Positions 1 to 8,749 are shown, numbered from the stretch's first letter. The stretch: 11,882 bases of DNA from G039029935 sp039029935 (GCA_039029935.1 JBCCFC010000287.1:1-11882); one strand, 5' to 3'. The notes: generated by a model from the sequence alone, not told the origin. Numbers and translations are program-made.

Positions 1-213
1 AATGATTTGTTTCCTCTTTCTTTTGAATGACTTAAATGAGACTGCCTCTGACCATGCATTCTTCGAATACATGTGAAAGAACGTCCTCTGATGGTCTGAG
101 ACGAATGGGCTATTGTATGTCTTTTTGTGCTATCATACCATGATGAAACCAAATCAAGAAACTGCCCAAAAACAGTACCCCCATCTATGATCCATCGTCG
201 AATACGACTCATG

Positions 214-219
214 AAGGAG
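214..219 (+). promoter_or_regulatory. Ribosome binding site that fixes a TTG start
   Basis: AAGGAG lies 8 bases before TTG at 228-230. There is no in-frame ATG just upstream, and the CHAT fold's first strand (residues 13-20, PVIFLAFA) follows within a few residues of this TTG. The start of the large gene is therefore best placed at TTG 228. The upstream 1-213 shows no convincing gene or clear promoter. Confidence 0.7.
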
Positions 220-227
220 CAGATCCA

Positions 228-3200
228 TTGTCAATCCAAATCAATCAGGACAACAACACAAAACCAGTCATCTTTCTGGCCTTTGCCAACCCAACCGCCG
301 GGTCTCAGGGCTATCTACGCAACTTGGGCGAAGAGGCGCGCCAACTGGAGAATGTCATCCGGCAGGCGCAAAGCGATAACCTCTGCGAACTGGTCATCAA
401 GCCCTATGCAGGGCTGGCAGACATCGTCGAGGTCTTCCAAGAATACCGCAATCGCATTGCCATCTTTCATTATGCGGGTCATGCCAAGAACTTTATGTTG
501 ATGCTTGAGGATACAGGAGATAATGCAGCGAGCAACACGGGTGAGCATGATGGGACAACCATGATTGATGGACGTGGGCTGGCGGCCTTTTTGGGTGAGC
601 AGAACAGCCTCCAGTTGGTCTTTCTCAACGCCTGCTCCACGCAACCACAGGTCGATGAACTGCTCAATGCCAATGTCCCCGCCGTCATTGCGACCAGCCA
701 AGCCATCCGCGATGATGTCGCCACCACGCTTGCTACCCACTTCTATCAATCGCTGACCAGTGGGGCCAATCTGCAAAAAGCCTTCAATGAGGCCGAAGGA
801 CTGGCGCAGGCGCTATTGGGTAAGGGCAGTATAGGCAAGGGCAGTGTGCGTGATGCCTACTTTGAGGATGACGCGGGTGTGGCGATGACCGAGTTCTATG
901 ATTGGCCTTGGCGGTTGACCATCAAGCAGGGCGCCGAGCAACTGGCTGAATGGAGTCTGGGCGATGCGGCCAACGAACCACTCTTTGGGCTACCACCTTT
1001 ACCCGAACATGATCTACCCGATAGACCCTTCCGTCATCTCAACTTCTTCACCGAGCAGGATGCCGAAATCTTCTTTGGGCGTGGGCATCAAATCCGCAAT
1101 CTTTACGACTTGGTGACGATGCTCGACAGCGCACCCATTATTTTGTTTTATGGCGCATCGGGTGTGGGCAAATCGTCCATGTTGGCGGCGGGGCTGCTGC
1201 CTCGGCTACAACAGCAGACCATCCACTATGTGCGCCGCAACCAAGGGCTGGGGTTGACGGGGACATTGGCACAAGTATTGTGGGATGGCGAAACCGTGCC
1301 CGATTCATTGGATGCGGGGATAATTGCCAAGCGTTGGCACGAACTGGAACAGATACCCGATACTGCTGACCGCAAACCAACGGTCATGATCCTCGACCAA
1401 GTAGAGGAGGTCTTTACTCGCCCCAACCGTGAACAACCGCATGAACTGGCCGATTTTTTTGATGTCTTGAGCGCGCTCTTTGCGCATCGCAGTCATCGAC
1501 CGCAAGGCAAGCTCATCCTCGGCTTTCGAAAGGAATGGCTTGCCGATATTGAAGATGCCATGAAAGTCCAGCGGCTGCCACGCACCAAGCTCTTTCTCTC
1601 GCGCTTGACCCGTGCGGGCATCATCGAAGCGGTCACAGGTGTGGCACGGTCAACGCGACTACAAACGAACTATCGGCTGACTACCGAAGCAGGGCTGGCC
1701 GAAATCGTTGCCAATGACCTGCTCGAAGACCCTGACTCACCTGTGGCCCCGACGCTGCAAATTTTGCTGACCAAAATGTGGGCAGAGGCCGAAAAGGTCA
1801 ACTTCGACCAGCCGCACTTTGGCATTGCCCACTATCAATCGCTCAAACGTGAAGGGTTACTCCTCAGTGATTTTCTCCATCAACAGCTAGACAAACTCCA
1901 TGCATGGCGCGCTGATGTGGTCGATTCAGGCTTGGCACTGGACTTGTTGGCCGCACACACCACACCGCAAGGCACGGTCGATCATCACACCGAGTCCGAG
2001 TTGCTGGACATGTATCGGCATATCGAGCGTGATATTCCGCCGTTGGTGCAAAAATGCGAAGAACTGTATCTGCTTTTCAATCCCGGCAACGAGCAAGCGG
2101 ACCAACCCAAATCATCGCGTTTGGCACATGATGCCCTCGCCTCACTGACCCGTCATCAATATGAGGAATCGGATAAACCGGGACAGCGCGCCCGGCGTAT
2201 CCTCGATACACGCGTCGTTGAGTGGATAGATGAGAGCGGTCAACCCATTGAAGGCAATCCATTGGATGAAACCGATTTAACCCTTGTCGAGGCTGGACTG
2301 AATGGCACACGTGATCTCACCGCGTTGGAGCGACAATTGCTTGAAGCTAGTCGGATTGCACAGGTTCAACGAGAGCATGATCGCAAAATGCAACGGCATA
2401 TCCCTAATGTATTGTTCACGTTGATGGCCGTGGTCGCAGTAGTGGCCTTCTTTCTCTGGCGACAGTCGGTGGAACAGACCCAATTGGTTGAGGAACAGCG
2501 TACTGAAGCGGAGGCTCAAACAGTGATTGCCAATCGGCAGACAGAACTGGTTGAGGAACAGCGGCTCATTGCCGAAGCACAGTCACGTCGTGCCTTGGCA
2601 CAAAACTTAGCAAGCCAAAGCCAACTGTTGATTCAGGTGGATGACGACCAAAGCGATTTACCACTTATCCTCGCTCGTGATGCAGCGATGACAGACCTCA
2701 ATCTTAATACCAGCCGCGCACTGCGCATTGCCTTAGAAAGAGATAGTCTATCTCAAAAACCATTTTCTTTGCCCAATCTACACCATCAAGCGTCTGTTAG
2801 GCACGCTGTTTACAGTCCAGATGGGCAGACGGTGGCATCAGCGAGTTGGGATGGCACCATTCGCCTCTGGAGTGCCGATATGCTGGCCTTCATCTCGCTT
2901 CTCTATGGACATAGAGGTCCGGTAAGGTCCGTGTCATATAGCCCTGATGGAAGGCATATCGTCTCCGGCGGTGATGACACAACTGTGCGCATCTGGGATG
3001 TTGCCAGTGGCGAGCAATTGACCCAATTTGATGGGCATTCAGATAAGGTAAGGACAGTGTCATATAGTCCAGATGGAAAGCATATCGTCTCTGGGGGTGA
3101 AGACAGAACTGTGCGTATATGGGATGTTGTCAGTGGCGAGCAGTTGATACAATTCAATGGGCATGGAAATTATGTATTATCAGTGTCATATAGCCCGGAT

Positions 3201-6197
3201 GGAAAGCATATCGTCTCCGGAAGTGGTGACGACACCGTGCGTATCTGGGATGTTGCCAGTGGCGAGCAAGTCATGCAATTGGATGGGCATACTGAGCCAG
3301 TATTGTCAGTGTCATATAGCCCGGATGGAACCCATATCGTCTCCGGAAGTGATGACAAAACCGTGCGCATATGGGATGTTGCCAGTGGCAAGCAAGTCAT
3401 GCAATTGGATGGGCATTCAGGTTCGGTATGGTCAGTGTCATATAGCCCGGATGGAACCCATATCGTCTCTGGGAGTGGTGACAACACCATGCGCATATGG
3501 GATGTTGCCAGTGGTGAGCAGTTGACCCAATTTGATGGACATTCAGGTTGGGTCAGTTCGGTGTCATATAGCCCAGATGGAAGGCATATCGTCTCCGGAA
3601 GTGGTGACAAAACCGTGCGTATCTGGGAGGTTGCCAGTGGCAAGCAAGTATCGCAATCTGATGGGCATTCAAATTGGGTCAACGCAGTGTCATACAGCCC
3701 AGATAGAAGGCATATTGTCTCTGGTGGTGACACAACTGTGCGTATATGGGATGTTGCCAGTGGCAAGCAATTGGCACGATTCGATGGGCATTCAGGTGGG
3801 GTAAGGACAGTGTCGTATAGCCCAGATGGAACACATATCGTCTCTGGGAGTGTCGACAAAACCGTGCGTATATGGGACATTGCCAGTGGCGAGCAGGTGA
3901 CCCAATTTGATGGGCATACAAGTTCTGTACTGTCAGTGTCATATAGTCCAGATGGAACACATATCGTCTCTGGGAGTCGTGACAACACCGTGCGTATATG
4001 GGATATTGCCAGTGGCGAGCAGTTGGCACAATTTGATGGGCAATCAGATGTACTGTCAGTGTCATATAGTCCAGATGGAACGCATATCGTCTCTGGGAGT
4101 TTTGACAAAACCGTGCGTATATGGGACATTGCCAGTGGCGAGCAGTTGGCACAATTCGATGGGCATACAGATTGGGTAAACTCAGTGTCATACAGCCCAG
4201 ATGGAACTCATATCGTCTCTGGGAGTCGGGATGGCACCGTGCGCATCTGGGATGTTGCCAGTGGCGAGCAAGTCGCCCAATTTGATGGGCAATCAGATGT
4301 GGTCTTGTCAGTGTCATATAGTCCAGATGGTAGGCATATCGTCTCTGGAAACGGTGACGGCACCATACACATCTGGACGGTTGCCAGTGACGAGCAAGTC
4401 ACCCAATTTGATGGGCAATTAGATGATGTAAGGTCAGTGTCATACAGCCCAGATGGTAGGCAAATCGTCTCTGGGGGTGAAGACAACACTGTGCGCATAT
4501 GGGATGTTGCCAGTGGCGAGCAGTTGATCCAATTTGATGGACACTCAAACTGGGTACTGTCAGTGTCATATAGCCCAGATGGAAAGCATATCGTCTCTGG
4601 AGGGAGTGACAAAACCGTGCGCATCTGGGATGTTGCCAGTGGTAATCAAGTGACGCAGTTCGATGGGCATTCAAGTCCTGTACTGTCAGTGTCATACAGC
4701 CCAGATGGAACCCATATCGTCTCTGGGAGCGAGGACAAAACCGTGCGTATATGGGATGTTGCCAGTGGCGAACAGTTGACCCAATTTGATGGGCATTCAG
4801 ATCGGGTATGGTCAGTGTCATACAGCCCAGATGGCAGGCATGTCGTCTCTGGGAGCGAGGACAACACCGTGCGCATCTGGGATGTTTCCAGTAGCGAACA
4901 GGTAGCCCAATTTGATGGTCATTTAAAGTGGGTAACCTCAGTGTCATACAGTCCAGATGGCAGGTATATCGTCTCTGCGAGTGGTGACGAGACCGTACGC
5001 ATCTGGGACGTTGCCAGCAGCGAACAAGTGAGACAATTCGATGGGCATTCAAATACGGTTGAGTCAGTGTTCTACAGTCCAGATGGCAGGCATATCGTCT
5101 CTGGGAGTCGTGACAACACCGTGCGTATCTGGGATGTTGCCAGTGGCGAACAGGTAGCCCAATTTGATGGACATTCAGATTGGGTAAATTCAGTGTCATA
5201 CAGCCCAGATGGAAGGTATATCGTCTCTGGGAGTCGTGACAACACCGTGCGCATCTGGGAAACACCTCAATCCGCTTTATTGCGAAGCGTGGTACGAGTT
5301 TCTCGACCTGCACCTATTTTGACCCATGCGGAATTGAGCCAACTTGGTATCGGTAATGATGGGCTATTACCCAACCGAACTGAGTTAAAACCGTTGATGG
5401 TCGAGGCACAGGCACAGGCATTGGTTGAAGAAGGTCATGTGCTGGCTCGTGCGGGAGAGACTGTGCGCGCAACAGAGAAGTTTGAAGAGGCACTTACGAC
5501 AATTGCGCCCTTGGACAAAGATGCGCTCATGCTGCCTACGGTCTTTGACATTGACCCGATGCAGAAGGCGATTGACGTAGCTGTGTCCACCACAATTCAT
5601 GAAGGCAATCGGCTGGCGCGTAACGTTGACGTTGTGAGTGCCACGCACAAATTTGCAGAGGCGGTCGCCCTAGACCCATCATTGACAGTTGAGCCTGAAA
5701 CCGAAGCCAAACGTATCGCTGCATCTGTCACTAAACAAGCGGGGGAACGACTGGCACGAGCAGGCGAGATCATCAGCGCAACGCTTAAATTTGAAGAGGC
5801 GATGGCCTTGAATCCATCCTTGGCAATTGAACCAGCATCCGAAGCCAAACGGTTGGCAGCGCAGATACCATCGTTAACCGTCGGTACTCGTGTCACTGCT
5901 ACCACCAAATCTATTCCAGATTGGCGCTTTACGGGGACTGTGGGACAAATCATCACAATTTCACTGATAGACACAGAAGATGGGTCATTCAACCCTTATC
6001 TCAGATTGTATGATGCGAATGGCAAGATGCTTGCCGAAGATGATGATAGCGGTGGGGGCAGTGATGGCTATGATGCCCTGATTCAAGAATTCGTCTTGCC
6101 AGAAACGGGAACCTATTTTGTGCGGGCTGGTCGTGCAAATAGTTCAGTGGTCTATGAGTTGGTGGTGCGGGACGTAACGACGGTTGATAGCGAGTAA
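228..6197 (+). CDS. CHAT protease - STAND NTPase - membrane segment - 20x WD40 - TPR-like - PPC-like protein
   Basis: A 1989-residue multidomain signalling protein, started at TTG with a strong RBS. Domains in order: residues about 12-230 form a CHAT (caspase-like) peptidase with the dyad His85 (in HYAGHA) and Cys136 (in LNACST), so it is probably catalytically competent. Residues about 265-640 form a STAND/AAA-like NTPase with Walker A GASGVGKSS (309-317) and Walker B VMILDQVEE (386-394). A single hydrophobic helix follows (about 726-744), then a Gln/Glu-rich coiled coil (about 745-790). Twenty WD40 repeats occupy 853-1678, three TPR-like helical units 1731-1869, and a beta-rich PPC-like domain 1882-1981. 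In the known families the repeats sense a ligand, the NTPase oligomerises and the CHAT domain cleaves a target protein. That mechanism is inferred here; the substrate and ligand are unknown. It appears to be monocistronic, with inverted repeats following its stop. The PPC tail and mid-protein membrane helix are unusual for a STAND protein. Confidence 0.95.
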   Translation: MSIQINQDNNTKPVIFLAFANPTAGSQGYLRNLGEEARQLENVIRQAQSDNLCELVIKPYAGLADIVEVFQEYRNRIAIFHYAGHAKNFMLMLEDTGDNAASNTGEHDGTTMIDGRGLAAFLGEQNSLQLVFLNACSTQPQVDELLNANVPAVIATSQAIRDDVATTLATHFYQSLTSGANLQKAFNEAEGLAQALLGKGSIGKGSVRDAYFEDDAGVAMTEFYDWPWRLTIKQGAEQLAEWSLGDAANEPLFGLPPLPEHDLPDRPFRHLNFFTEQDAEIFFGRGHQIRNLYDLVTMLDSAPIILFYGASGVGKSSMLAAGLLPRLQQQTIHYVRRNQGLGLTGTLAQVLWDGETVPDSLDAGIIAKRWHELEQIPDTADRKPTVMILDQVEEVFTRPNREQPHELADFFDVLSALFAHRSHRPQGKLILGFRKEWLADIEDAMKVQRLPRTKLFLSRLTRAGIIEAVTGVARSTRLQTNYRLTTEAGLAEIVANDLLEDPDSPVAPTLQILLTKMWAEAEKVNFDQPHFGIAHYQSLKREGLLLSDFLHQQLDKLHAWRADVVDSGLALDLLAAHTTPQGTVDHHTESELLDMYRHIERDIPPLVQKCEELYLLFNPGNEQADQPKSSRLAHDALASLTRHQYEESDKPGQRARRILDTRVVEWIDESGQPIEGNPLDETDLTLVEAGLNGTRDLTALERQLLEASRIAQVQREHDRKMQRHIPNVLFTLMAVVAVVAFFLWRQSVEQTQLVEEQRTEAEAQTVIANRQTELVEEQRLIAEAQSRRALAQNLASQSQLLIQVDDDQSDLPLILARDAAMTDLNLNTSRALRIALERDSLSQKPFSLPNLHHQASVRHAVYSPDGQTVASASWDGTIRLWSADMLAFISLLYGHRGPVRSVSYSPDGRHIVSGGDDTTVRIWDVASGEQLTQFDGHSDKVRTVSYSPDGKHIVSGGEDRTVRIWDVVSGEQLIQFNGHGNYVLSVSYSPDGKHIVSGSGDDTVRIWDVASGEQVMQLDGHTEPVLSVSYSPDGTHIVSGSDDKTVRIWDVASGKQVMQLDGHSGSVWSVSYSPDGTHIVSGSGDNTMRIWDVASGEQLTQFDGHSGWVSSVSYSPDGRHIVSGSGDKTVRIWEVASGKQVSQSDGHSNWVNAVSYSPDRRHIVSGGDTTVRIWDVASGKQLARFDGHSGGVRTVSYSPDGTHIVSGSVDKTVRIWDIASGEQVTQFDGHTSSVLSVSYSPDGTHIVSGSRDNTVRIWDIASGEQLAQFDGQSDVLSVSYSPDGTHIVSGSFDKTVRIWDIASGEQLAQFDGHTDWVNSVSYSPDGTHIVSGSRDGTVRIWDVASGEQVAQFDGQSDVVLSVSYSPDGRHIVSGNGDGTIHIWTVASDEQVTQFDGQLDDVRSVSYSPDGRQIVSGGEDNTVRIWDVASGEQLIQFDGHSNWVLSVSYSPDGKHIVSGGSDKTVRIWDVASGNQVTQFDGHSSPVLSVSYSPDGTHIVSGSEDKTVRIWDVASGEQLTQFDGHSDRVWSVSYSPDGRHVVSGSEDNTVRIWDVSSSEQVAQFDGHLKWVTSVSYSPDGRYIVSASGDETVRIWDVASSEQVRQFDGHSNTVESVFYSPDGRHIVSGSRDNTVRIWDVASGEQVAQFDGHSDWVNSVSYSPDGRYIVSGSRDNTVRIWETPQSALLRSVVRVSRPAPILTHAELSQLGIGNDGLLPNRTELKPLMVEAQAQALVEEGHVLARAGETVRATEKFEEALTTIAPLDKDALMLPTVFDIDPMQKAIDVAVSTTIHEGNRLARNVDVVSATHKFAEAVALDPSLTVEPETEAKRIAASVTKQAGERLARAGEIISATLKFEEAMALNPSLAIEPASEAKRLAAQIPSLTVGTRVTATTKSIPDWRFTGTVGQIITISLIDTEDGSFNPYLRLYDANGKMLAEDDDSGGGSDGYDALIQEFVLPETGTYFVRAGRANSSVVYELVVRDVTTVDSE
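2784..5261 (+). repeat. Tandem 126-bp WD40-coding repeats (20 units)
   Basis: The WD40 part of the large gene is built of 20 units, almost all 42 codons. The eighth unit and the eleventh unit are one codon short, and the first unit and last unit are divergent caps. Units 2-19 are very similar at nucleotide level, with invariant blocks encoding SVSYSPDG, HIVSG, TVRIWDVASGEQ and QFDGH. Differences concentrate at a few codons: two or three after GH, those just after the following Val, the R/K/T after SPDG, and the residues around the SG-x-x-D turn. The eighth unit has SPDRR instead of SPDGR, and three units end in GQ instead of GH. Such identity implies recent duplication or gene conversion and predicts copy-number variation between strains. 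It also makes this stretch prone to assembly error. Confidence 0.95.
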
Positions 6198-6232
6198 ATC
6201 AGAGCAGAAGGAGAAAGGGGCGTATAAGGCTA

Positions 6233-6299
6233 GACCTTCGGGAGGTTGCCACAAATAGATTCATGTGACTCAAAATTTTATGGCAACCTCCCGAAGGTC
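6233..6299. repeat. Perfect 19-bp inverted repeat with 29-base loop
   Basis: The left arm 6233-6251 (GACCTTCGGGAGGTTGCCA) is the exact reverse complement of 6281-6299. It begins 35 bases after the large gene's stop. No T-run follows, so it is not a classic intrinsic terminator. It could still act as a 3' stabilising hairpin between convergent genes, or be a small dispersed palindromic element. The arm core is shared with the repeat at 6400-6473. Confidence 0.9.
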
Positions 6300-6399
6300 G
6301 GGTCTGACTCATGGGTTCTACCAGCATCTCATAGCCAACACGACACGTATCATCCAATACATCGAGTACGTCTAGCACAGGTGCAGTACAATCACGAGG

Positions 6400-6473
6400 T
6401 TGGACCTTCGGGAGGTTGGCGTGGAGATTATGGGACGCGTAAAACAGTTCGTGCCGACCTCCCGAAGGTCCAA
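6400..6473. repeat. Second inverted repeat, same family, 21-bp arms
   Basis: The left arm 6400-6420 pairs with 6453-6473 with one T/C difference, which is a G-U wobble in RNA. The core GACCTTCGGGAGGTTG is identical to that of the first hairpin, while the loop sequences (32 and 29 bases) are unrelated. Conserved arms with different loops suggest a dispersed palindromic repeat family or a functional stem, not a simple duplication of the region. Confidence 0.88.
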
Positions 6474-6600
6474 GCCGACCTAGATGCCCACAGGATGCCC
6501 TCATGCAGGACAACCAGCACGGGGTGTGCTCACTCAACAGGGATTGATGACCATCAATGTAATCCATATGAATGATGCCTTATTAGAAGAAAATCAACCG

Positions 6601-7062
6601 CTATACGTCATCCAGCATTTCATCCAGTAATGACCGAAATGCGTCAAATGGTTTCCCATCCAGACAGGTATTGATTAACTCATTCAACTCATCTATCGAG
6701 TCTATCCATTTGATATCGTCTAGAACCTGTTCCAATTGTCGTCCAGTGAGTTGATAACAATACTGCACCAACCCACGAATATAGCCACGCGCTTGGGTCA
6801 CACGGCCTTTCTCTATCCCTTCATCATATAATTTTTGTTTATAAGTTACAATTGTTGCTTCTAACATCGTCTTCACCTCCTCTGCTTCCCGATAGACTTT
6901 ATCTAACTTGTCATAATCTTCTCGGCTAATCTTGTCATTCTTCCATAACTGCATAAACCAGTTAAACAACAACGAAATGGCGCGTTTATCCTCTTCATTG
7001 TCAAAGAGTGCCACCATCTCTTGTGCCAACAAATCAATGTCGTAGTTGGTTATTGGATAGCG
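6601..7062 (-). pseudogene. 3' remnant of Rpn-family (PD-(D/E)XK nuclease / putative transposase) gene
   Basis: About 150 C-terminal codons are visible, from NYDIDLLAQEMVALFDNEED to the TAG stop at 6601. The segments ISLLFNWFMQLW, YREAEEVKTMLEATI and YDEGIEKGR are of the type found in C-terminal halves of Rpn/transposase_31 proteins, which are recombination-promoting nuclease-like proteins frequent in Chloroflexota and cyanobacteria. The nuclease core that should lie N-terminal is absent: upstream of about 7062 the frame runs into the antisense-free, codirectional hydrolase coding sequence and shows only out-of-frame residues. The remnant has no start or RBS of its own. It overlaps the last codons of the hydrolase. 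Family assignment is from remembered motif style and is not certain; the truncation is clear. Confidence 0.72.
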
Positions 7063-8749
7063 AATAAACGGGCAGCACAATCCGTGATGGATACGCTGCG
7101 CCATGTGTAATCGCCTGTTCCGCAACTTTAGCCGCTGTGCCTGAGAAAGCGGGTTCGCCTGTACCCAAATTGCGGTTCCAGCGTGGATGCGCACCGCTGG
7201 CAATTTGCACACGGATGCGATGACCTTTGGCAAAACGGTAGGCAGTCGGCCACAGTCGTATCTCGACTTCGTGTTTGCCAGTCACTTGTTTGCCTGTCTG
7301 GTGATTCTCTGGCAACATCAACCGGACCAGATTATCGGTGACATTGAGCGAGCGGCCATCGGGTTGGACATCACAGATGCGGACAAAAAAGTCGGTGTGT
7401 TGCAGGCTGGAGGTGACAAAGAGCGTGACGGTGGGTGTGCCGATAATCTCCAGGTCTTGGTCCAGTACATCGGTTTCATAGATGAGCACATCCGCTCTGG
7501 CTTCAATCTCACGATTATCTTGCTGCCCCGGCTTGGGGTTGATGACCGCACCACCGAGGGATGGCGTGGGGTCCAAGGGGTCGTAACGATAGTGGTCAGC
7601 CGCCTCGTCATAGGTCGGAGAAGTTGCCACCAGTTGATTTTGTTGACTCAAAAAGAGGGTCTGTGAATCGGTCTGTGGCGGCCACTCATCCAACTCCTGC
7701 CAGCGGTCAGACCCTTGGACAAAGACAGTGACAGGTTTCTCGGCTAGGCTATCCCCTTTCAGATGCGTATCAAACCATGTCAATCCAATACGAATAGCAT
7801 TGGAGCCAAGGTCTTGGTCAAGATGGTGCCAAGGACCAATCGTCAAGTGAGGCTGTTTCCCTGCTTGGTATAGCGTTTGATAATCATCCAACTGCTCAGG
7901 CAGAAACAGATCAAACCAGCCTGCCACCAAATGAACCTTGGCTGGATGCTGTTGTAGACTCCCCTTGAGGTCGATTTTTTGCCAGTCGGGGGCATTCAAA
8001 TCATCCAACTGCATCATGCGTTCAAATGCAAACCCATCCACTTTCGGGATAGACTGCATGGCTTCTGAGATCGGCAGATGATTCAGCCATTCAGTCATGA
8101 CCTTCTCCTGTTGCATCATCGCACCCATCATCTTGAAGAAGGGCAACCCGGCAACGGCGGCGGTGTATTGCAGCCGAAACAATGAGTCTAGGGCCAATAC
8201 CCCGCTTGGGTGTACCATGCTAAACCAGCGTGTTGCTGTTGTTGCTGGAACCATTGCAACAGTGTGTATGGGTGTGCCACCCTGCGGTAGCCCACCAGCC
8301 AACGCTGCCCATTGCACATAGCCCAAAATACTTGCGCCCCATAACCCTAGTTTACCATTGAACCATGACTGCTGTGTCAGCCAACGCAGCGTATCGCGTC
8401 CATCAGTTTGTTCATTCTCTAGGGGCATCGCGTCAGTTTCCGGCTTATCCGCCCCCGTGCGTAGGTCCTGCAAAATCACATGGTAGCCACGCTCGGCAAA
8501 GCGATGGGCGACATAGGCATAGAGAAAGCTAAAGGGCAGGTTGCGCCACCCACGACCCCAAGGCGAGCGAATCAAGACGGTGGAAAAATCGCCAGAGTCT
8601 TGGGGGGCATAGTGATTTGCATAGAGTGTCACACCATCAGACATGGGGATGGCGATGTCGGTGGTGACAACAACCTCATGTTGTGGCGGTTCAACGCCCA
8701 ATTGATGTGCAATCCTGTTGAGAAAGAAGCGTTTGATTTGTGCAAACAT
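7034..8749 (-). CDS. CocE/NonD-family alpha/beta hydrolase (X-Pro dipeptidyl-peptidase S15-like)
   Basis: A 571-residue serine hydrolase of the family that includes cocaine esterase, glutaryl-7-ACA acylase and X-Pro dipeptidyl peptidases. Residues about 25-330 form the alpha/beta-hydrolase domain: Ser140 in the nucleophile elbow GLWGASILGY, Asp280 in AGWFDLFLP and His309 in IGPWHHLD complete a plausible triad. Residues about 365-560 form the C-terminal jelly-roll, with the family hallmarks QDLEIIGTPTVTLFV and ASGAHPRWNRNLGTG. There is no clear signal peptide, so it is probably cytoplasmic; the substrate cannot be predicted. The ATG is preceded by GGAGG (8757-8761 on the plus strand) at 7 bases. 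The natural C-terminus probably ends near IVLPVYS. The last codons (about LSNNQLRH) coincide with the start of the Rpn remnant and look acquired from it. It is transcribed divergently from the GST gene. Confidence 0.93.
   Translation of the reverse strand: MFAQIKRFFLNRIAHQLGVEPPQHEVVVTTDIAIPMSDGVTLYANHYAPQDSGDFSTVLIRSPWGRGWRNLPFSFLYAYVAHRFAERGYHVILQDLRTGADKPETDAMPLENEQTDGRDTLRWLTQQSWFNGKLGLWGASILGYVQWAALAGGLPQGGTPIHTVAMVPATTATRWFSMVHPSGVLALDSLFRLQYTAAVAGLPFFKMMGAMMQQEKVMTEWLNHLPISEAMQSIPKVDGFAFERMMQLDDLNAPDWQKIDLKGSLQQHPAKVHLVAGWFDLFLPEQLDDYQTLYQAGKQPHLTIGPWHHLDQDLGSNAIRIGLTWFDTHLKGDSLAEKPVTVFVQGSDRWQELDEWPPQTDSQTLFLSQQNQLVATSPTYDEAADHYRYDPLDPTPSLGGAVINPKPGQQDNREIEARADVLIYETDVLDQDLEIIGTPTVTLFVTSSLQHTDFFVRICDVQPDGRSLNVTDNLVRLMLPENHQTGKQVTGKHEVEIRLWPTAYRFAKGHRIRVQIASGAHPRWNRNLGTGEPAFSGTAAKVAEQAITHGAAYPSRIVLPVYSLSNNQLRH

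Larger units (their letters stand above)
6198..6600. other. Intergenic region with two inverted repeats, no gene
   Basis: About 400 bases lie between the stop of the large CHAT gene and the convergent Rpn remnant. Short open frames exist on both strands (6246-6575 and 6199-6567), but they run through the inverted repeats, lack recognisable motifs and have no good RBS. They are probably not genes. The only structured elements seen are the two related hairpins at 6233-6299 and 6400-6473. Confidence 0.7.

Noticed and set aside
127..501. Plus-strand open frame of 124 codons at the start
   Set aside because: It overlaps the CHAT domain out of frame, has low-complexity composition and lacks an RBS.
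3170..4129. Long open frames antisense to the WD40 array (also 4399-5313 and 3679-4317, and a plus-strand alternative frame at 3157-3525)
   Set aside because: They are periodic translations of the 126-bp repeats in other frames, with no start context or independent protein signature.
2784..5261. CRISPR-like array because of regular repeats
   Set aside because: The 126-bp period is continuous coding sequence for WD40 blades in one open frame, without unique spacers.
6246..6575. Small genes in the 6198-6600 gap
   Set aside because: The frames read straight through the two inverted repeats and show no conserved features.
7187..7666. Plus-strand open frame of 159 codons
   Set aside because: It is antisense to the hydrolase jelly-roll domain, which has clear family motifs; no RBS and no recognisable motif.
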